64,000 nucleotides of DNA from Bacteroidales bacterium (GTDB lineage: Bacteria; Bacteroidota; Bacteroidia; Bacteroidales; Muribaculaceae): assembly GCA_022009815.1 (NCBI GenBank), contig CP091725.1:1860001-1924000 (forward strand), given 5' to 3'. Below are positions 38,931 to 49,139 of this stretch, in pieces. Positions within the stretch are counted from its first letter, which is position 1. Each line of letters begins with the position of its first letter. The position numbers were made by a program, and so were the translations under genes. Below the pieces are notes generated by a model. The model saw only the letters and a list, made by a program, of their open reading frames with translations. It did no database searches and had not been told where the DNA came from.

Positions 38931-39999
38931 TTATATCTTTTTTTACAGTTTTACCAATCAAAAGGAATGCCAACACTCTGTTTTTCCCTATCGCCCAATT
39001 GGCTCCAAGCGCTGCAAGAATGATGAAGAAAGCGAAAAACGCCGACACCATCACCGACGGCATAAACGTGAGCCCAAGCATGCGCATAGGCTCCTGAAGC
39101 GGTGTGAGAGGGAAGAGGAAAAAGTAGTGGAGCAGGTAGATGCCGAGACTCTCGTTGCCGAGAAGAGTCAGCCAGCGTCCGGCGCACGTCGAGGCAAACG
39201 TCTCAACGTCGCTGCGGTAGACCATCCCGAACACCACGATCATCAGCGAGGCGTGGAGCACGGGCTGCGCCACAAACGGGCACCATGCCGGTAGGGCAGG
39301 AAACTCCCACGTGTATACGGAATAATACCACGTGCCGAACGCCGCCACGGCAGCCGCTGTGGCAACCCACGGCTGTGTAGCCATGCGGCGGAACGCGTCG
39401 GAATATTTGCGGGCGAACACTCCCATCATAAACACCGGGAAAAACTGTGTGAGCAGTCCGATGCCTACGGGGTCGAAGTTTGCGGCGGGGTCGGAAATAA
39501 GGGGCGACACAAGAATCAACGCCAGATATGCGGCGGCTGGTATGGCAACCTGCATCCACAAGCGTCGCGCGGCAGCCATCAGACGGCTTATGCCGGCATA
39601 GACAAGCACCACCTCAAACAGAGCCAGCGTAAACCAATAGCCGTCTTTCCAATACGTGGTGAGAAGTTGCGGCCACGACTGCGACAAGGGCGATTGCAGA
39701 CGGCTGTGCGGAAAATACCACATCCACAGCGCACTTACTGCCAGAAACGGTATGATAAGCTGCCAGAAGCGTTTGCGCAGATTGGGCCTGGCGAAATCAC
39801 CGTTGCCGGTAAGCTTATAGGTGAAATAGCCGCTGATAAAGAAAAATATCGGCATATGTATTTCTCCAACAAGCTTGAACAGCACCGCACTGTCGATGTC
39901 GCGTATGCACATCGTCAGCACGTGCCCCATCACCACCAGATATATGGCGATGCCCTTCAGCACATCGAACGCAGCCACCCGTTTTTTAGTTGTTGTCAT
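38927..39999 (-). CDS. Acyltransferase family 3-like membrane protein (frameshift at the end)
   Basis: This is a polytopic membrane O-acyltransferase of the kind that acetylates exported sugars. The opening RVAAFDVLKGIAIYLVVMGHV holds the conserved His, and PIFFFISGYF is the next family segment. About ten helices follow. The frame runs into ugd unless one A is added to the run of seven at 38938-38944; then the protein ends KTVKKRYK and its TGA overlaps the ugd ATG (ATGA). The start MTTTKKRVAAFD (39999) is chosen over an upstream codon. The acyl acceptor is unknown. Confidence 0.85.
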
Positions 40000-40116
40000 C
40001 GTTTTTGGTTTACTCGGGGCAAAGTTACTCTTAAACTGCCATTTTTCAAAGAAACAGCAGTGGAATAGGCGCAAATAAACGCTCAGAAAAAATAGTTATA
40101 TGTGATTATCGGATCT

Positions 40117-40225
40117 CATCCTTTCTTGAATTCAAAGCGGATGTATCCTATCGTTTGCTTGTTAAGCAAGCATTCTCTTGTGGATACTCGCGGCGAAGGT
40201 ATTTTTGTAATTCGTGTTCAAGCAT
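40117..40225 (-). pseudogene. Short fragment resembling the start of an AlbA_2/Schlafen-type protein
   Basis: Directly after the DUF1848 stop an ATG (40225) opens MLEHELQKYLRREYPQEN, which is like the first residues of AlbA_2 (Schlafen-AlbA) ATP-binding proteins. As written it stops at once; with one A added it reads CLLNKQTIGYIRFEFKKG and ends at 40117. No body of such a protein follows. It may be a deletion scar or a tiny real gene. Confidence 0.3.
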
Positions 40226-40228
40226 AAA

Positions 40229-41281
40229 TTAATCTATGATACTTTCACTATTTTCGTTATGTTTTTCAGCATTTTTCAATACACACTCTTTACTTGTATT
40301 TGCATAACAATATACGCAGAAATGGCGGCAAGTATTGTACATACCAATGTCTTTGCTTACCATGCATCCACAAATTTTTCTTTGTCCTGTATCTTTAACT
40401 TTCTTTTCTTTGTTCGGAATCGGTGGAAGATTTCCAAATATGTCACGTTCTGGCCATTTTAGAGTATGAAGATAGTAAACCAATTCTTCATCATCTGCAA
40501 AAATACGTTTCATCAGTTCACCATCAATACAGCGATTATGCTCGATGCCGTAGGACTCAAGGTCGATGTCTTCAGCACACGTTGCCATTTCAACATCCCA
40601 ACCTTGGTCATGCCATGCTTCTCGAATTTTCTTAAGTCCTTGTACAATCTCTATTCTTTGGGCATAATTAGCTTCTGCATTTTCAACATCTTCCTTTGTG
40701 AAGAAAACCGTTTCCTTCACAAGATTGTTCTGAACCTTACGATATGCTTTTACGTCAACAAAACTGAAAACTAATTTATTTGTGTAGCCTTTCAGTTTGT
40801 TTCCGATATGCCATATTCTTGTTAGCAATTCTCGTGGTCCGATGGTTGAAGTGATAATCAAAGGGTCAAATCTCCAAATGACTTTTTCCCTGCCTATTGT
40901 GTCTGATAATATTTTGAATGTTTCAATGCGCTCTTCTACAGAAGGAATATTAGGCTCAAATCCTTCTTTTGTATAGTCATTCAGTGTCACTTGGAAGTAA
41001 TAATGAATACCCATTTCATCCAATATATGAAGATAAGGAATTATTGGTTTGGGGTTCTTCGTCCAAAAGACAATGACCCTACACTTACTGAAAGAGATAT
41101 ACATCTTTTGCTGATTGAATGGATTGTACCAAGCGCAATAGCCTTTAGCCAAGCGGTTGAAAAACCACTTGGTATAAAAGGCTGGTATATCTGTTGAACG
41201 GCTGGCGGAAATAATGACAGGAGTTGTCGCCTCAACTATTTTACCAGAATCAGTACATATATTAATTTTTTCAATTGCCAT
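40229..41281 (-). CDS. DUF1848 family protein with C-terminal CX3CX2C cluster
   Basis: This is a 350-residue protein of the DUF1848 family. The N-terminal part has IISASRSTDIPAFYTKWFFNRL, then VIVFWTKNPKPII and YYFQVTLNDY, a pattern of a TIM-like barrel. The C terminus (about 305-332) carries CGCMVSKDIGMYNTC followed by CRHFCVYCYAN, so CX3CX2C is present as in radical-SAM enzymes but at the end of the chain. No function is established for the family; iron-sulphur binding is inference. The gene overlaps the end of the large unknown gene by 11 nt and is the last of a four-gene operon. Confidence 0.82.
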   Translation of the reverse strand: MAIEKINICTDSGKIVEATTPVIISASRSTDIPAFYTKWFFNRLAKGYCAWYNPFNQQKMYISFSKCRVIVFWTKNPKPIIPYLHILDEMGIHYYFQVTLNDYTKEGFEPNIPSVEERIETFKILSDTIGREKVIWRFDPLIITSTIGPRELLTRIWHIGNKLKGYTNKLVFSFVDVKAYRKVQNNLVKETVFFTKEDVENAEANYAQRIEIVQGLKKIREAWHDQGWDVEMATCAEDIDLESYGIEHNRCIDGELMKRIFADDEELVYYLHTLKWPERDIFGNLPPIPNKEKKVKDTGQRKICGCMVSKDIGMYNTCRHFCVYCYANTSKECVLKNAEKHNENSESIID

Positions 41282-43551
41282 ACAGTTTCGATATATAATC
41301 TATTATATTGTTGATAGGAATCTTTACATAGATTTCTGCAAGCCATCGCATATATTCATGTCGTGGCTTAAGTTTATTCTCCATGTAAACTTTCAACCTT
41401 TCAATTACACGCCCATTTGTACAATCATGTCCTGCATAATACCCTTTCTTATCTTTATATGTTTCCTGATGATTTCCAACAAACCATTCCATATCTTCAC
41501 AAAACTGTTTTCTCGCACGTGAATCAGAAATTATAGAAGCACATTCGTTTATCCATGTTGTGTTTCCAAGAATGGACTTTCCATTACGAAAAGCATTGGA
41601 TTTTTCATCTTCCCGAATTGAGTGTGACATATTCTGTTCTAAGTCCATAGTTTGTGCTATACTTGCAGTTGGGGAGGTCTGTTGATTACTTTCCTTTATA
41701 CTATCAAATAATGACGGAGTTTCTTTTGCTTTTCTGCTTATACCCTTTTGGGTTCCAACTCGAGCATTATAATCTGGACAAAAACGTTCTTGAATTGATT
41801 TCCATGGCTTGTTAGATTTCTTCCAACCATATTCATCAAAGTCGTTTAAATCCATAATAAATTGAGAAAGGTTTATTTCTCCTGTATATCTTTTTAGACA
41901 CAGGTGTAATCCTTCTTTTAATTTTTCTTTTTTGTTGCCACTTTTCGGGATTCCAGGTGAATTATTGAAAAACTCCCATATCTCTTTGCATTGCTGTTCT
42001 CTTAAGGCATTATTCTCTGCCTGTTCTTTAGGCGTTGTGACAAGCATTTCATGAGGCTCTTTAATGAAATCCTCGTGTTTTTCTTTTTGATCTTCAATGT
42101 TTGATATTTTGTTAATGTCAATTGTTATTCCATGAAGTTGTCCATAGAATTCACGATATATCTCTGCAACATAAATGCTCTTTTGATTGAGTAGTATATC
42201 TGTAAAATCACGAGTCAGATTAGCAAACCCATTCAATATCCCATAAAATGAGAAAGCAATACGATAATCTGTCATGCCTTTTGATTGCATGAAATTTAAT
42301 AAATTTTCCCAATCGTCACCCTTAGAAATCACAGCTGCGATAGACGACAAGACTCCATTATCCCAAGGCTGGGTAAACTCCTCTCCTCTTACATGTCTTC
42401 TTAATTGATTTAAGAATGTTCGAATTGACGAATTAGTCCACTTGTCTCCCAATGTATCAATGGCAGACTTCGTTATAGCATCAGCAAGTTCAGCTCTGTT
42501 AGAACTTACTTTCCCGTTAAAATTAATGAGTACGTTATTAACCCATGAAATATAAAGTTGATTTTCTTCATTGTTCACAATTGATGAAACCTTGGAAATT
42601 TTACCATTACTTGTGATTATTTCCTCTGCTTCAGGGGATAAAAGTGTGTTATATGAAGCCATTTTTTTCCGCAAATTGCTAATTTCTGATTTTACCCAAG
42701 AAATTGCATAGTTTGGCTCTCCTGAATCATATTGAAGTTTGTTTACAATCTTCCTCCAATCAAGCATAGCTTTTATGCCATATTTTTGAAGAATAGCAAG
42801 CACATGGTTCAATTTCTCGACATTCTCAATTTCGCCCAATAATTCTTGATAAAGAGGTTCTTTCTTTGTATAAGATGTAAATAGGTATTCCAATTTCCAT
42901 TTGGACTTTGGAAGGATTTCTTTCCACACTTGATACAACTGCAGCGAAAATATTTTGAATTTCTTTAAGGATATTAATTTGCTCTATATCATCATTTGAT
43001 GAAGACAAGCATACTCCTATGTAATATCCATAAAGAAGTCCCTTGATTCTGTTTATTTGTCGGTCTTTCTCAATATAAGAATCCTCAATGGTGAAATCCA
43101 TGGAAATACCTTCCATAGTTGGGAATGAACCTTGTACTGAAGCTACTATAATTTTGTTATTATAGAGACGAAGCATCTTCGTTTCCAAACTACTGTCAGA
43201 AAGAGAATATGCCACAGTTTGATCCATCTCGCTCTGGAAAATAAATTTTGTATTCCAAGGATTCAGGTAAATAGAATGTTTGGAATATCTAATGCCCTTC
43301 TTTGCAACAGGAAAATCTTCGTCTGTGTCAATCTCAATCAAAAGAGAATGGTCTTCCAAATCAGATTTTGGACGAACGAGTACTGCAGGGGATTCATATA
43401 GAAGAATTGCTCCATCAATGTCGTTCTCAGGGATTGAGAACCAACGTGAATATCCAAAATCACGTGAAGCATAAAACCCTTTTGGCGATATGCTTTCTGT
43501 AGAAAGGATATTATTGAAATTCAAAGATGTTGTCGGAATATATAATTTCAT
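41271..43551 (-). CDS. Large unknown protein of the island operon (one frameshift region)
   Basis: This protein of about 760 residues has no recognised family. The N-terminal part (MKLYIPTTSLNFNNILSTES, about 1-240) is strand-rich and compact. The middle and C-terminal parts (about 240-760) are mainly helical, with a polar low-complexity stretch near residues 640-680 (TPSLFDSIKESNQQTSPTAS). The frame changes near 42945-42955 in GCGAAAATATTTTG; two added A/T bases join the halves as IQKYFSLQLYQVWKEILPK. It follows the helicase gene by two bases and overlaps the DUF1848 gene, so it is translated with them. A defence role is suggested only by context. Confidence 0.7.
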
Positions 43552-43553
43552 AA

Positions 43554-44608
43554 TTACCAATCTTCAACAGTGTCAACTTCATTTTCTTTGTACAAATTCT
43601 TATCTATGCAAGATAAAGGGGAGGGCAAGCAATCTGTATACATAACATATAAATACCTATATGTCCTCGTCATAGCTACATACAGAGCTTTTCTTGAAGA
43701 ATTTCCATGCTCATCTACCTCTTCAAAATTTTCGATAAATGGCAAGAAGACGGCTTCAAACTGGAGTCCTTTTGCACTATGATAAGTCATTATCTTTGGA
43801 TTCGTAGAATCAAAATCTAATGTATCTTTGCTGTTTCTACAATCTTCTCTATCGTTGTATCTCATTTCGTAGTTTCCTCCAAGAGCTGATAGTTGTCTAT
43901 GTGTATTAATAACATCCTCATTATGAGGTAATAGAATGGCAACATCTTCAAGATCGTTTTTCTTAATTATTCTATGAATAGCTTCAATTTGCCCATTTTG
44001 GCTATCATATTTGATGAATCTTGGCATTGCCGTTTCTGGACTTTTGTATGTTTTTTCATCAAAAGCTCCAACATCTACTCCTACTTTATAAGCAACTTTT
44101 GCTACTGGCAATGGAAGACGATAATTTCGAAACAATTCAAAGTTCTTTGCCTTTGAGCTGGGTAAAGACATTTCCAATCTAATATCATCGACAGGAACTG
44201 TGGATTTAGTCCTTCATATATAGACTGAGCAGTATCTCCAAAGAAGAAGAAATTTTTGTTTGTGGCAGAAATGAATTCAGAAATTTCATCTTTGTCAAAA
44301 TCTTGAATCTCATCTACTATTATATAGTCTGCTGGGGAACAGTTCATCCGATTTTTCCAATGCCAATGGTAATAGAACTCATTACGAAGACCAAGTTCTT
44401 TCCTGCCTGTGTTCATATAGTGACACAATGCCTTCGTAAAAACTATAACTTTATAGTTATTTCCACGTTCCTTTTGGATACGTTGGGCTTTTATCAGTGC
44501 CAAAATAGACTTTCCGCTACCTGCACACCCGGCAACTATGCATGATTTGTCTAATGTTGCCATTAGCACCTTTATCTGGTCTTCATCAAGTTCAGATTCT
44601 TTAATCAT
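43554..44608 (-). CDS. UvrD-like superfamily 1 helicase or ATPase, compact (one frameshift)
   Basis: This is a short SF1 NTPase of about 350 residues. Walker A is VAGCAGSGKSILAL, Walker B DYIIVDEIQDF, motif III FFFGDTAQSIY, and the C-terminal motifs are MTYHSAKGLQFEAVFLP and LYVAMTRTYRYLYV. It lacks the large 1B/2B insertions of UvrD and Rep, so it is closer to the compact helicases found in defence and mobile islands. The frame is lost at 44205-44207; one added A gives GLKSTVPVDDIRLEMSLPSSK. It begins 19 nt after the methyltransferase stop. Confidence 0.85.
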
Positions 44609-44627
44609 CCAATCCTTTCATATTGCA

Positions 44628-45466
44628 TCAATTTTTGTTTTTATAAATTCTCCAAGCAATTTTACTGGTATCATTTTTGTGATGTGTATGTGTAATGTGA
44701 TAATCTTCATTGAAGCCGCCATTTCGATATATAATATCAATATTGCAGGCTTTAGATGCGTTGTCTAACATGACAGGCAGCCAGTCTTGAGAAACTTCAT
44801 TAAATGAAGTGATGTCAGCCAAACATATGATACCTTTAGATGATAACTTAGACATAAATACGTTTATTATATGCTCATAAGGGTTTTGTTGTTCAAACTG
44901 CTGTTTGTAACAAATTCACAAATAGCTTTGAACGAAATGACGAAATCGTATGACTGTGTGATTATCTGTTCAACAACTTGCATATCATAGAAATCGTCAA
45001 TAATGACAGGCATTAGGTTGCTCTCAATATCTAAACATAAAACTTTGGCAGTCTTTTCTAATATACATTCAAGAAGCCTTAGTGCATACGTATTTCCATC
45101 CAATGCTCTTATCTTAAATTTCTTTATATTGGGCAATTGCTTTGTGACAGCCATGATAAAACCGATTAGTTCACCACCAGTACCACAACCAAAGTCAAAA
45201 ATAGATAGTTCTTGGCTATTCTCATATACATTTTTCTCTTTTGAAAAGAAATTACTGAATATGCAAAAAGATTCGGCATAACTTCTCGGAAAATAAGTTC
45301 CTAAATATTTTTTTATATCGTCAAGACTCCACTCGAGAACTACCATATCTTTATTTTGCCGACAATAGCTTGCCGACAAATTATCAAATATTAAGGTGTC
45401 TAACCATTTTGGAAGAACGACCTTTCGCTCTTTTATTGTATTGACTTCATTACCCATTTGTTTCAC
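44628..45466 (-). CDS. Class I SAM-dependent methyltransferase (one frameshift)
   Basis: This is the first gene of the island operon. Motif I is LSIFDFGCGTGGELIGF (about 90-106); the acidic residue after strand 2 is in KIRALDGNTYALRLL. The frame breaks at 44904-44906; one added A continues as FVTKQQFEQQNPYEHIINVF and SSKGIICLADIT to the end at 44628. About 280 residues. The start is a GTG at 45466 or the ATG at 45457 (MGNEVNTIKER). The substrate is not predictable: there is no DPPY-type motif, so DNA amino-methylation is unlikely. The N-terminal helical part suggests a protein, RNA or small-molecule target. Confidence 0.75.
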
Positions 45467-45803
45467 TTCGATGTTAGAGGTTAGATTAAACCAATAGACT
45501 TTCTTTTGATAGGATTGTTATAATTCGACCATAAAGGTAGGTAAATAAACTAAGATTAAGGAAAAAAACGATTGGAAAATTGGTGTTGAGGAGAAGTTTT
45601 TAACGTTTGCGGGGGTGCTTGTTTTTTTGTCGGTGGATTTGGAGGCGAAAAGGTGTCGGGCGGGCGGCTTTGACCGGCGAAAATGACGATATGCTTCGAC
45701 AGAGGGCGGCTATAATCAAAAAAACTTTCAAAAAACGGCAATCGATTTTTTTGTTACGATGGGAAATGCTAATTTTGCAGACTGTACGTACAAGAAAGAA
45801 TTT
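45467..45803. other. Divergent intergenic region
   Basis: This gap separates the island operon (-) from the glycosyltransferase (+). A near-consensus TACCTTTA lies upstream of the methyltransferase on the minus strand. TAATTTTG at 45770-45777 is an exact -7 box for the glycosyltransferase. No gene is seen in it. Confidence 0.45.
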
Positions 45804-46753
45804 ATGGATATATCTGTTATAGTTCCGCTGTATAATGAGGCGGAATCGCTGCCTGAACTGGAGGCTTGGATTGAACGCGTGATGAAAGCCAACGGGTTCT
45901 CGTATGAGATTATTTTTGTCAACGATGGCTCGACCGACGCTTCGTGGAAGGTTATCAACGACTTGAAGGCCAAGAGTGCGGCTGTGAAGGGTGTTTGTTT
46001 CCGCCGCAACTATGGCAAGTCGCCGGCGCTTAACGTGGGATTCGAGCGTGCCGAGGGCGATGTGGTGATTACTATGGACGCCGACCTTCAGGACAGTCCT
46101 GACGAGATTCCGGAACTTTATCGGATGATTATGGAGGATGGCTACGACCTTGTGTCGGGATGGAAGCAGAAGCGCTACGACCCGCTGTCGAAGACGATTC
46201 CTACAAAGCTTTCAATGCCACGGCGCGCAAGGTGAGCGGCATCAAGAATCTGCACGATTTCAACTGCGGTCTGAAGGCTTATCGCAAGGATGTGGTTAAA
46301 AACATCGAGGTTTATGGCGAGATGCACCGCTATATCCCTTATCTTGCCAAGAATGCGGGCTTTGCACGTATCGGTGAGAAGGTGGTGCACCATCAGGCCC
46401 GCAAATATGGCACTACGAAGTTTGGTTTGAACCGTTTTGTCAACGGTTATCTTGACTTGCTGAGTCTGTGGTTCATTTCCAAGTTCGGCGGAAAGCCGAT
46501 GCATATTTTCGGCTTCCTCGGCTCAATAATGTTTCTAATCGGCTTTATCTCAGCGATAGTGGTTGGCTCGATGAAGTTGTGTGCGATGTATAGCGGTATG
46601 CCTTACCGTCTGGTTACCGACTCTCCGTATTTCTATATCGCTCTGACGATGATGCTGCTGGGTTCGCAGTTCTTCCTTGCCGGATTTATCGGCGAGCTGA
46701 TTGCCCGGAATGCCGAGGGACGCAACAATTATCAAATTCGTGAGGAGATTTAA
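45804..46753 (+). CDS. Family 2 glycosyltransferase, GtrB/DPM1-like (one frameshift)
   Basis: This is a membrane-bound transferase that moves a sugar from a nucleotide donor to a polyprenyl phosphate. MDISVIVPLYNEAESLPEL (start 45804) is followed by FVNDGSTD and the metal-binding TMDADLQDSPDEIP. Two C-terminal transmembrane helices (about 235-260 and 270-295) are of the GtrB type. The frame is lost at 46210-46212; one added T gives PTKLFNATARKVSGI. It ends 7 nt before the next gene. Confidence 0.92.
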
Positions 46754-46760
46754 CGGGAGT

Positions 46761-47267
46761 ATGACGGCTTTGCGCAACATATTGCTGGCGTTGTCGATCG
46801 GTGTGATTGTGTGGATGGCGTCGTGCAGCAACAACGGCTGTGAGGAGAATTCTTCAAGCCTTCCGTTGGCAGGGTTTTATTCATCGCAGACGAAGCGTTC
46901 GATTGCGATTGACTCGCTGACGGTCTATGGCATCGGGGCTCCTGGCGATTCGGCGATTATCCGCAACCAGTCGTCGACCAAGCAGGTGTATCTGCCGTTT
47001 GATGTCGACGCTGATTGCTCGCGCTTTGTGATTCAGTATAACCAGCAGGATTTGGAGGGCATAACCGACACGGTGACGGTCAGCTACGACCGTGTGCCGT
47101 TTTTCTACTCCAAGGACTGCGGTGCGTTTTATGTGTTTGACGTCACGGACTACAGCGTGTCGCACAATCTGATTGATTCCATCCAAGTGCCGCAGCGGCG
47201 TATAGACAACACCAACACTGAAAATATCAAGATATTCTTCCGGACAGGGGAGGCCGGCGCACAATGA
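46761..47267 (+). CDS. DUF6452-like lipoprotein
   Basis: An exported protein of about 168 residues with start MTALRNILLALSIGVIV and lipobox WMASC. A short Cys-containing segment (NNGCEENSS) and a strand-rich body (LAGFYSSQTKRSIAIDSLTVYGIG, YLPFDVDADCSRFVIQYN) fit the DUF6452 family that sits beside DUF6048 genes in Bacteroidales. It overlaps the following gene by four bases. The role is unknown but is likely in the envelope. Confidence 0.7.
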   Translation: MTALRNILLALSIGVIVWMASCSNNGCEENSSSLPLAGFYSSQTKRSIAIDSLTVYGIGAPGDSAIIRNQSSTKQVYLPFDVDADCSRFVIQYNQQDLEGITDTVTVSYDRVPFFYSKDCGAFYVFDVTDYSVSHNLIDSIQVPQRRIDNTNTENIKIFFRTGEAGAQ

Positions 47268-48153
47268 GGCGGCTGGCTGTGATTGCGGTGCTGCTGCTGA
47301 CGCTTGTTGTGGCAGTGGCTCAACGCAAGGTGACTCCGGTGGCGTCGACCGACGAGCTGAAGCCTGTGACGAAGGAGGAGCTGAAGGAGATACGGCGCCA
47401 GGAGAAGCTGAAATTCCTGCGCACCGACTCGTTGACGCTCGACTCGTTGCGCCGCGATTCAATCGAGCGTGCGTCGAAACGCGTATATCGCCCGACGCTG
47501 ATGGGAGTCACGCTTGGTGTCAACTTTTGGGGGCCTCTGATGCGTGCGCTCGGTCAGGACTATGGCGATGGCGACGTGTGGGCGGCAGTGAATATCAGAA
47601 ACCGCTATATCCCGGTGGCGGAAGTGGGTTTCGGACAAGCCGACTGCTCTCCTGAGGACGGTAATTTACATATAAGAGTAAACTTGCTTTGTATGGCAAA
47701 ATCGGAATGAACTACAATTTCCTTTATGCTAAAGACCCTAAATATCAGCTGTATGCCGGTGTGCGCTTTGCTGCGTCAAAGTTTAACTATGACGTTACCG
47801 GCATCACTGTCGACAATGGCTATTGGGGCAAGGACCCGTCGACGTTTGACTTGCGCGGGCAAAGCAGCTCTGCGTTCTGGGGCGAGGCAGTGGTAGGCAT
47901 TCAGGTTGAACTGTTTAAAAATTTCTCAATGGGATGGTCGGTGCGCTACAATTTCCCGTTTTCCGTCAAGGATTCGCCCAATTCGCGGCCTTACTATATC
48001 CCTGGCTATGGCGTGCGCGACAATCATTTGAACGTAAGTTTGTCGGTGGCATACACGTTGCCGCTCCATCGCGACAAGCCAAAAAAAGATGTGTTGCAGC
48101 CGAAACCCGACGCAGTGGTCGATGATGTGGTGGTGCCTGAACGCAAGGAATAA
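47264..48153 (+). CDS. DUF6048-like outer-membrane beta protein (one frameshift)
   Basis: The signal peptide ends near VAVAQ. A charged segment (TKEELKEIRRQEKLK) is followed by repeated SLTLDSLRRDS and a beta-barrel-like body: GVTLGVNFWGPLMRAL, YAGVRFAASKFNYDV, EAVVGIQVELFKNFSMGWSV and LNVSLSVAYTLPL. One T is missing at 47665-47667; repaired, it reads EDGNFTYKSKLALYGKIGMNYN. About 296 residues. It is paired with the DUF6452-like lipoprotein, as in related genomes. Confidence 0.75.
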
Positions 48154-48195
48154 TAGCGTTTGGAGAAATTCTTGATCTTCCGGAAATTTCTAATG

Positions 48196-48420
48196 TGAGA
48201 TAAGATAGGCTGCGGCTCGGAAAAAGAAAATGAACAAGTTCCTTTCTTTTTTGAGAAAACCGGCTGCACCTCGGAAAAATTGAAGTAAACTTCATTTTTC
48301 GCTCGGTTTGCTCGGTTTTTCGCTCACCTTGCACTATCTTTTGATAAGATAGGCTGCGGTTCGGAAAAAGAAAATGAACAAGTTCCTTTCTTTTTCGCTC
48401 ACCTTGCACTATCTTTGCAC
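48196..48420 (+). repeat. Array of the promoter-bearing hairpin repeat (three units)
   Basis: Three units each begin GGCTGC, continue as a TCGGAAAAA block, hold a short variable hairpin and end in TTTTT(C). The first and third units share 52 nt with one difference (48199-48250 and 48343-48394). The second unit has its own stem (TTGAAGT/ACTTCA). CTCACCTTGCACTATCTTT occurs at 48323 and 48398. The copy at 15296-15398 has the same outer parts but a different inner stem. Confidence 0.75.
48387..48417 (+). promoter_or_regulatory. Promoter of pyrE inside the repeat array
   Basis: TTTC (48387-48390), a 19-nt spacer and an exact TATCTTTG (48410-48417) lie 62 nt before pyrE. Confidence 0.55.
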
Positions 48421-48479
48421 ACAAAATAGGGTGGATGTGGAATCTATCTTGTCTTAATAGCATAACTATTTATTGCCTT

Positions 48480-49130
48480 ATGAAAAAATTGGAAAGTATC
48501 TTAGCAGAGAAATTGCTGAAAATCAGCGCAATCAAACTACAACCAGATAATCCGTTTACTTGGTCGTCGGGATGGAACTCGCCGATTTACACCGATAACC
48601 GCAAGACTTTGTCGTATCCAGAAACCCGCAGTTTCTTGAAAGTGGAGATGAGCCGATTGATTATCGAGAATTTTCCTGATGCGGAAGTTGTGGCAGGTGT
48701 GGCAACCGGCGCCATCGCTCTCGGTGCTCTTGTGGCCGATACTCTCGGCAAGCCATATATCTATGTGCGCTCGTCACCAAAAGACCATGGCTTGGAAAAC
48801 CTTATCGAAGGCAACCTTAAGCCAGGACAGAAGGTGGTGGTTATCGAGGACCTTGTTTCGACAGGCGGCAGCAGCCTGAAAGCCGTAGAGGCAGTGCGCA
48901 ACGCTGGCGCGGAGGTTGTCGGTATGCTTGCCATCTTTACATATCAATTCCCGTTGGCTGAAGAGAATTTCAAGAAAGCCGGTGTCAAACTGCTTACTCT
49001 CGGTAACTATACAGCGATGCTCGATGCGGCATTGAAAATCAACTATATCAAGGAGGCTGATCTCGAGGCATTGAAATTGTGGCGACAGGATCCTGAAAAC
49101 TGGACGCCTACAACAACTGTCGACGAATAA
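48480..49130 (+). CDS. pyrE: Orotate phosphoribosyltransferase
   Basis: This enzyme makes orotidine 5'-phosphate from orotate and PRPP in pyrimidine synthesis. The start MKKLESILAEKLLKI (48480) is chosen over a longer frame. The PRPP-binding motif VVVIEDLVSTGGSSLKAV is complete, and the substrate region NPFTWSSGWNSPIYTDNR is typical. 216 residues, intact. Its promoter lies in the hairpin-repeat array, and the SRPBCC gene follows 9 nt later. Confidence 0.96.
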   Translation: MKKLESILAEKLLKISAIKLQPDNPFTWSSGWNSPIYTDNRKTLSYPETRSFLKVEMSRLIIENFPDAEVVAGVATGAIALGALVADTLGKPYIYVRSSPKDHGLENLIEGNLKPGQKVVVIEDLVSTGGSSLKAVEAVRNAGAEVVGMLAIFTYQFPLAEENFKKAGVKLLTLGNYTAMLDAALKINYIKEADLEALKLWRQDPENWTPTTTVDE

Positions 49131-49139
49131 AACAATCCT

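Noticed and set aside
43554..44608. Gabija-type defence (GajA/GajB)
   Set aside because: A UvrD-like protein is present, but no OLD-family ATPase with a TOPRIM domain is next to it.
47966..48463. Long minus-strand frame across the repeat array
   Set aside because: It is produced by the repeats themselves; the same peptide phrase appears at 15111-15380 because the DNA repeat is shared. There is no start signal or family.
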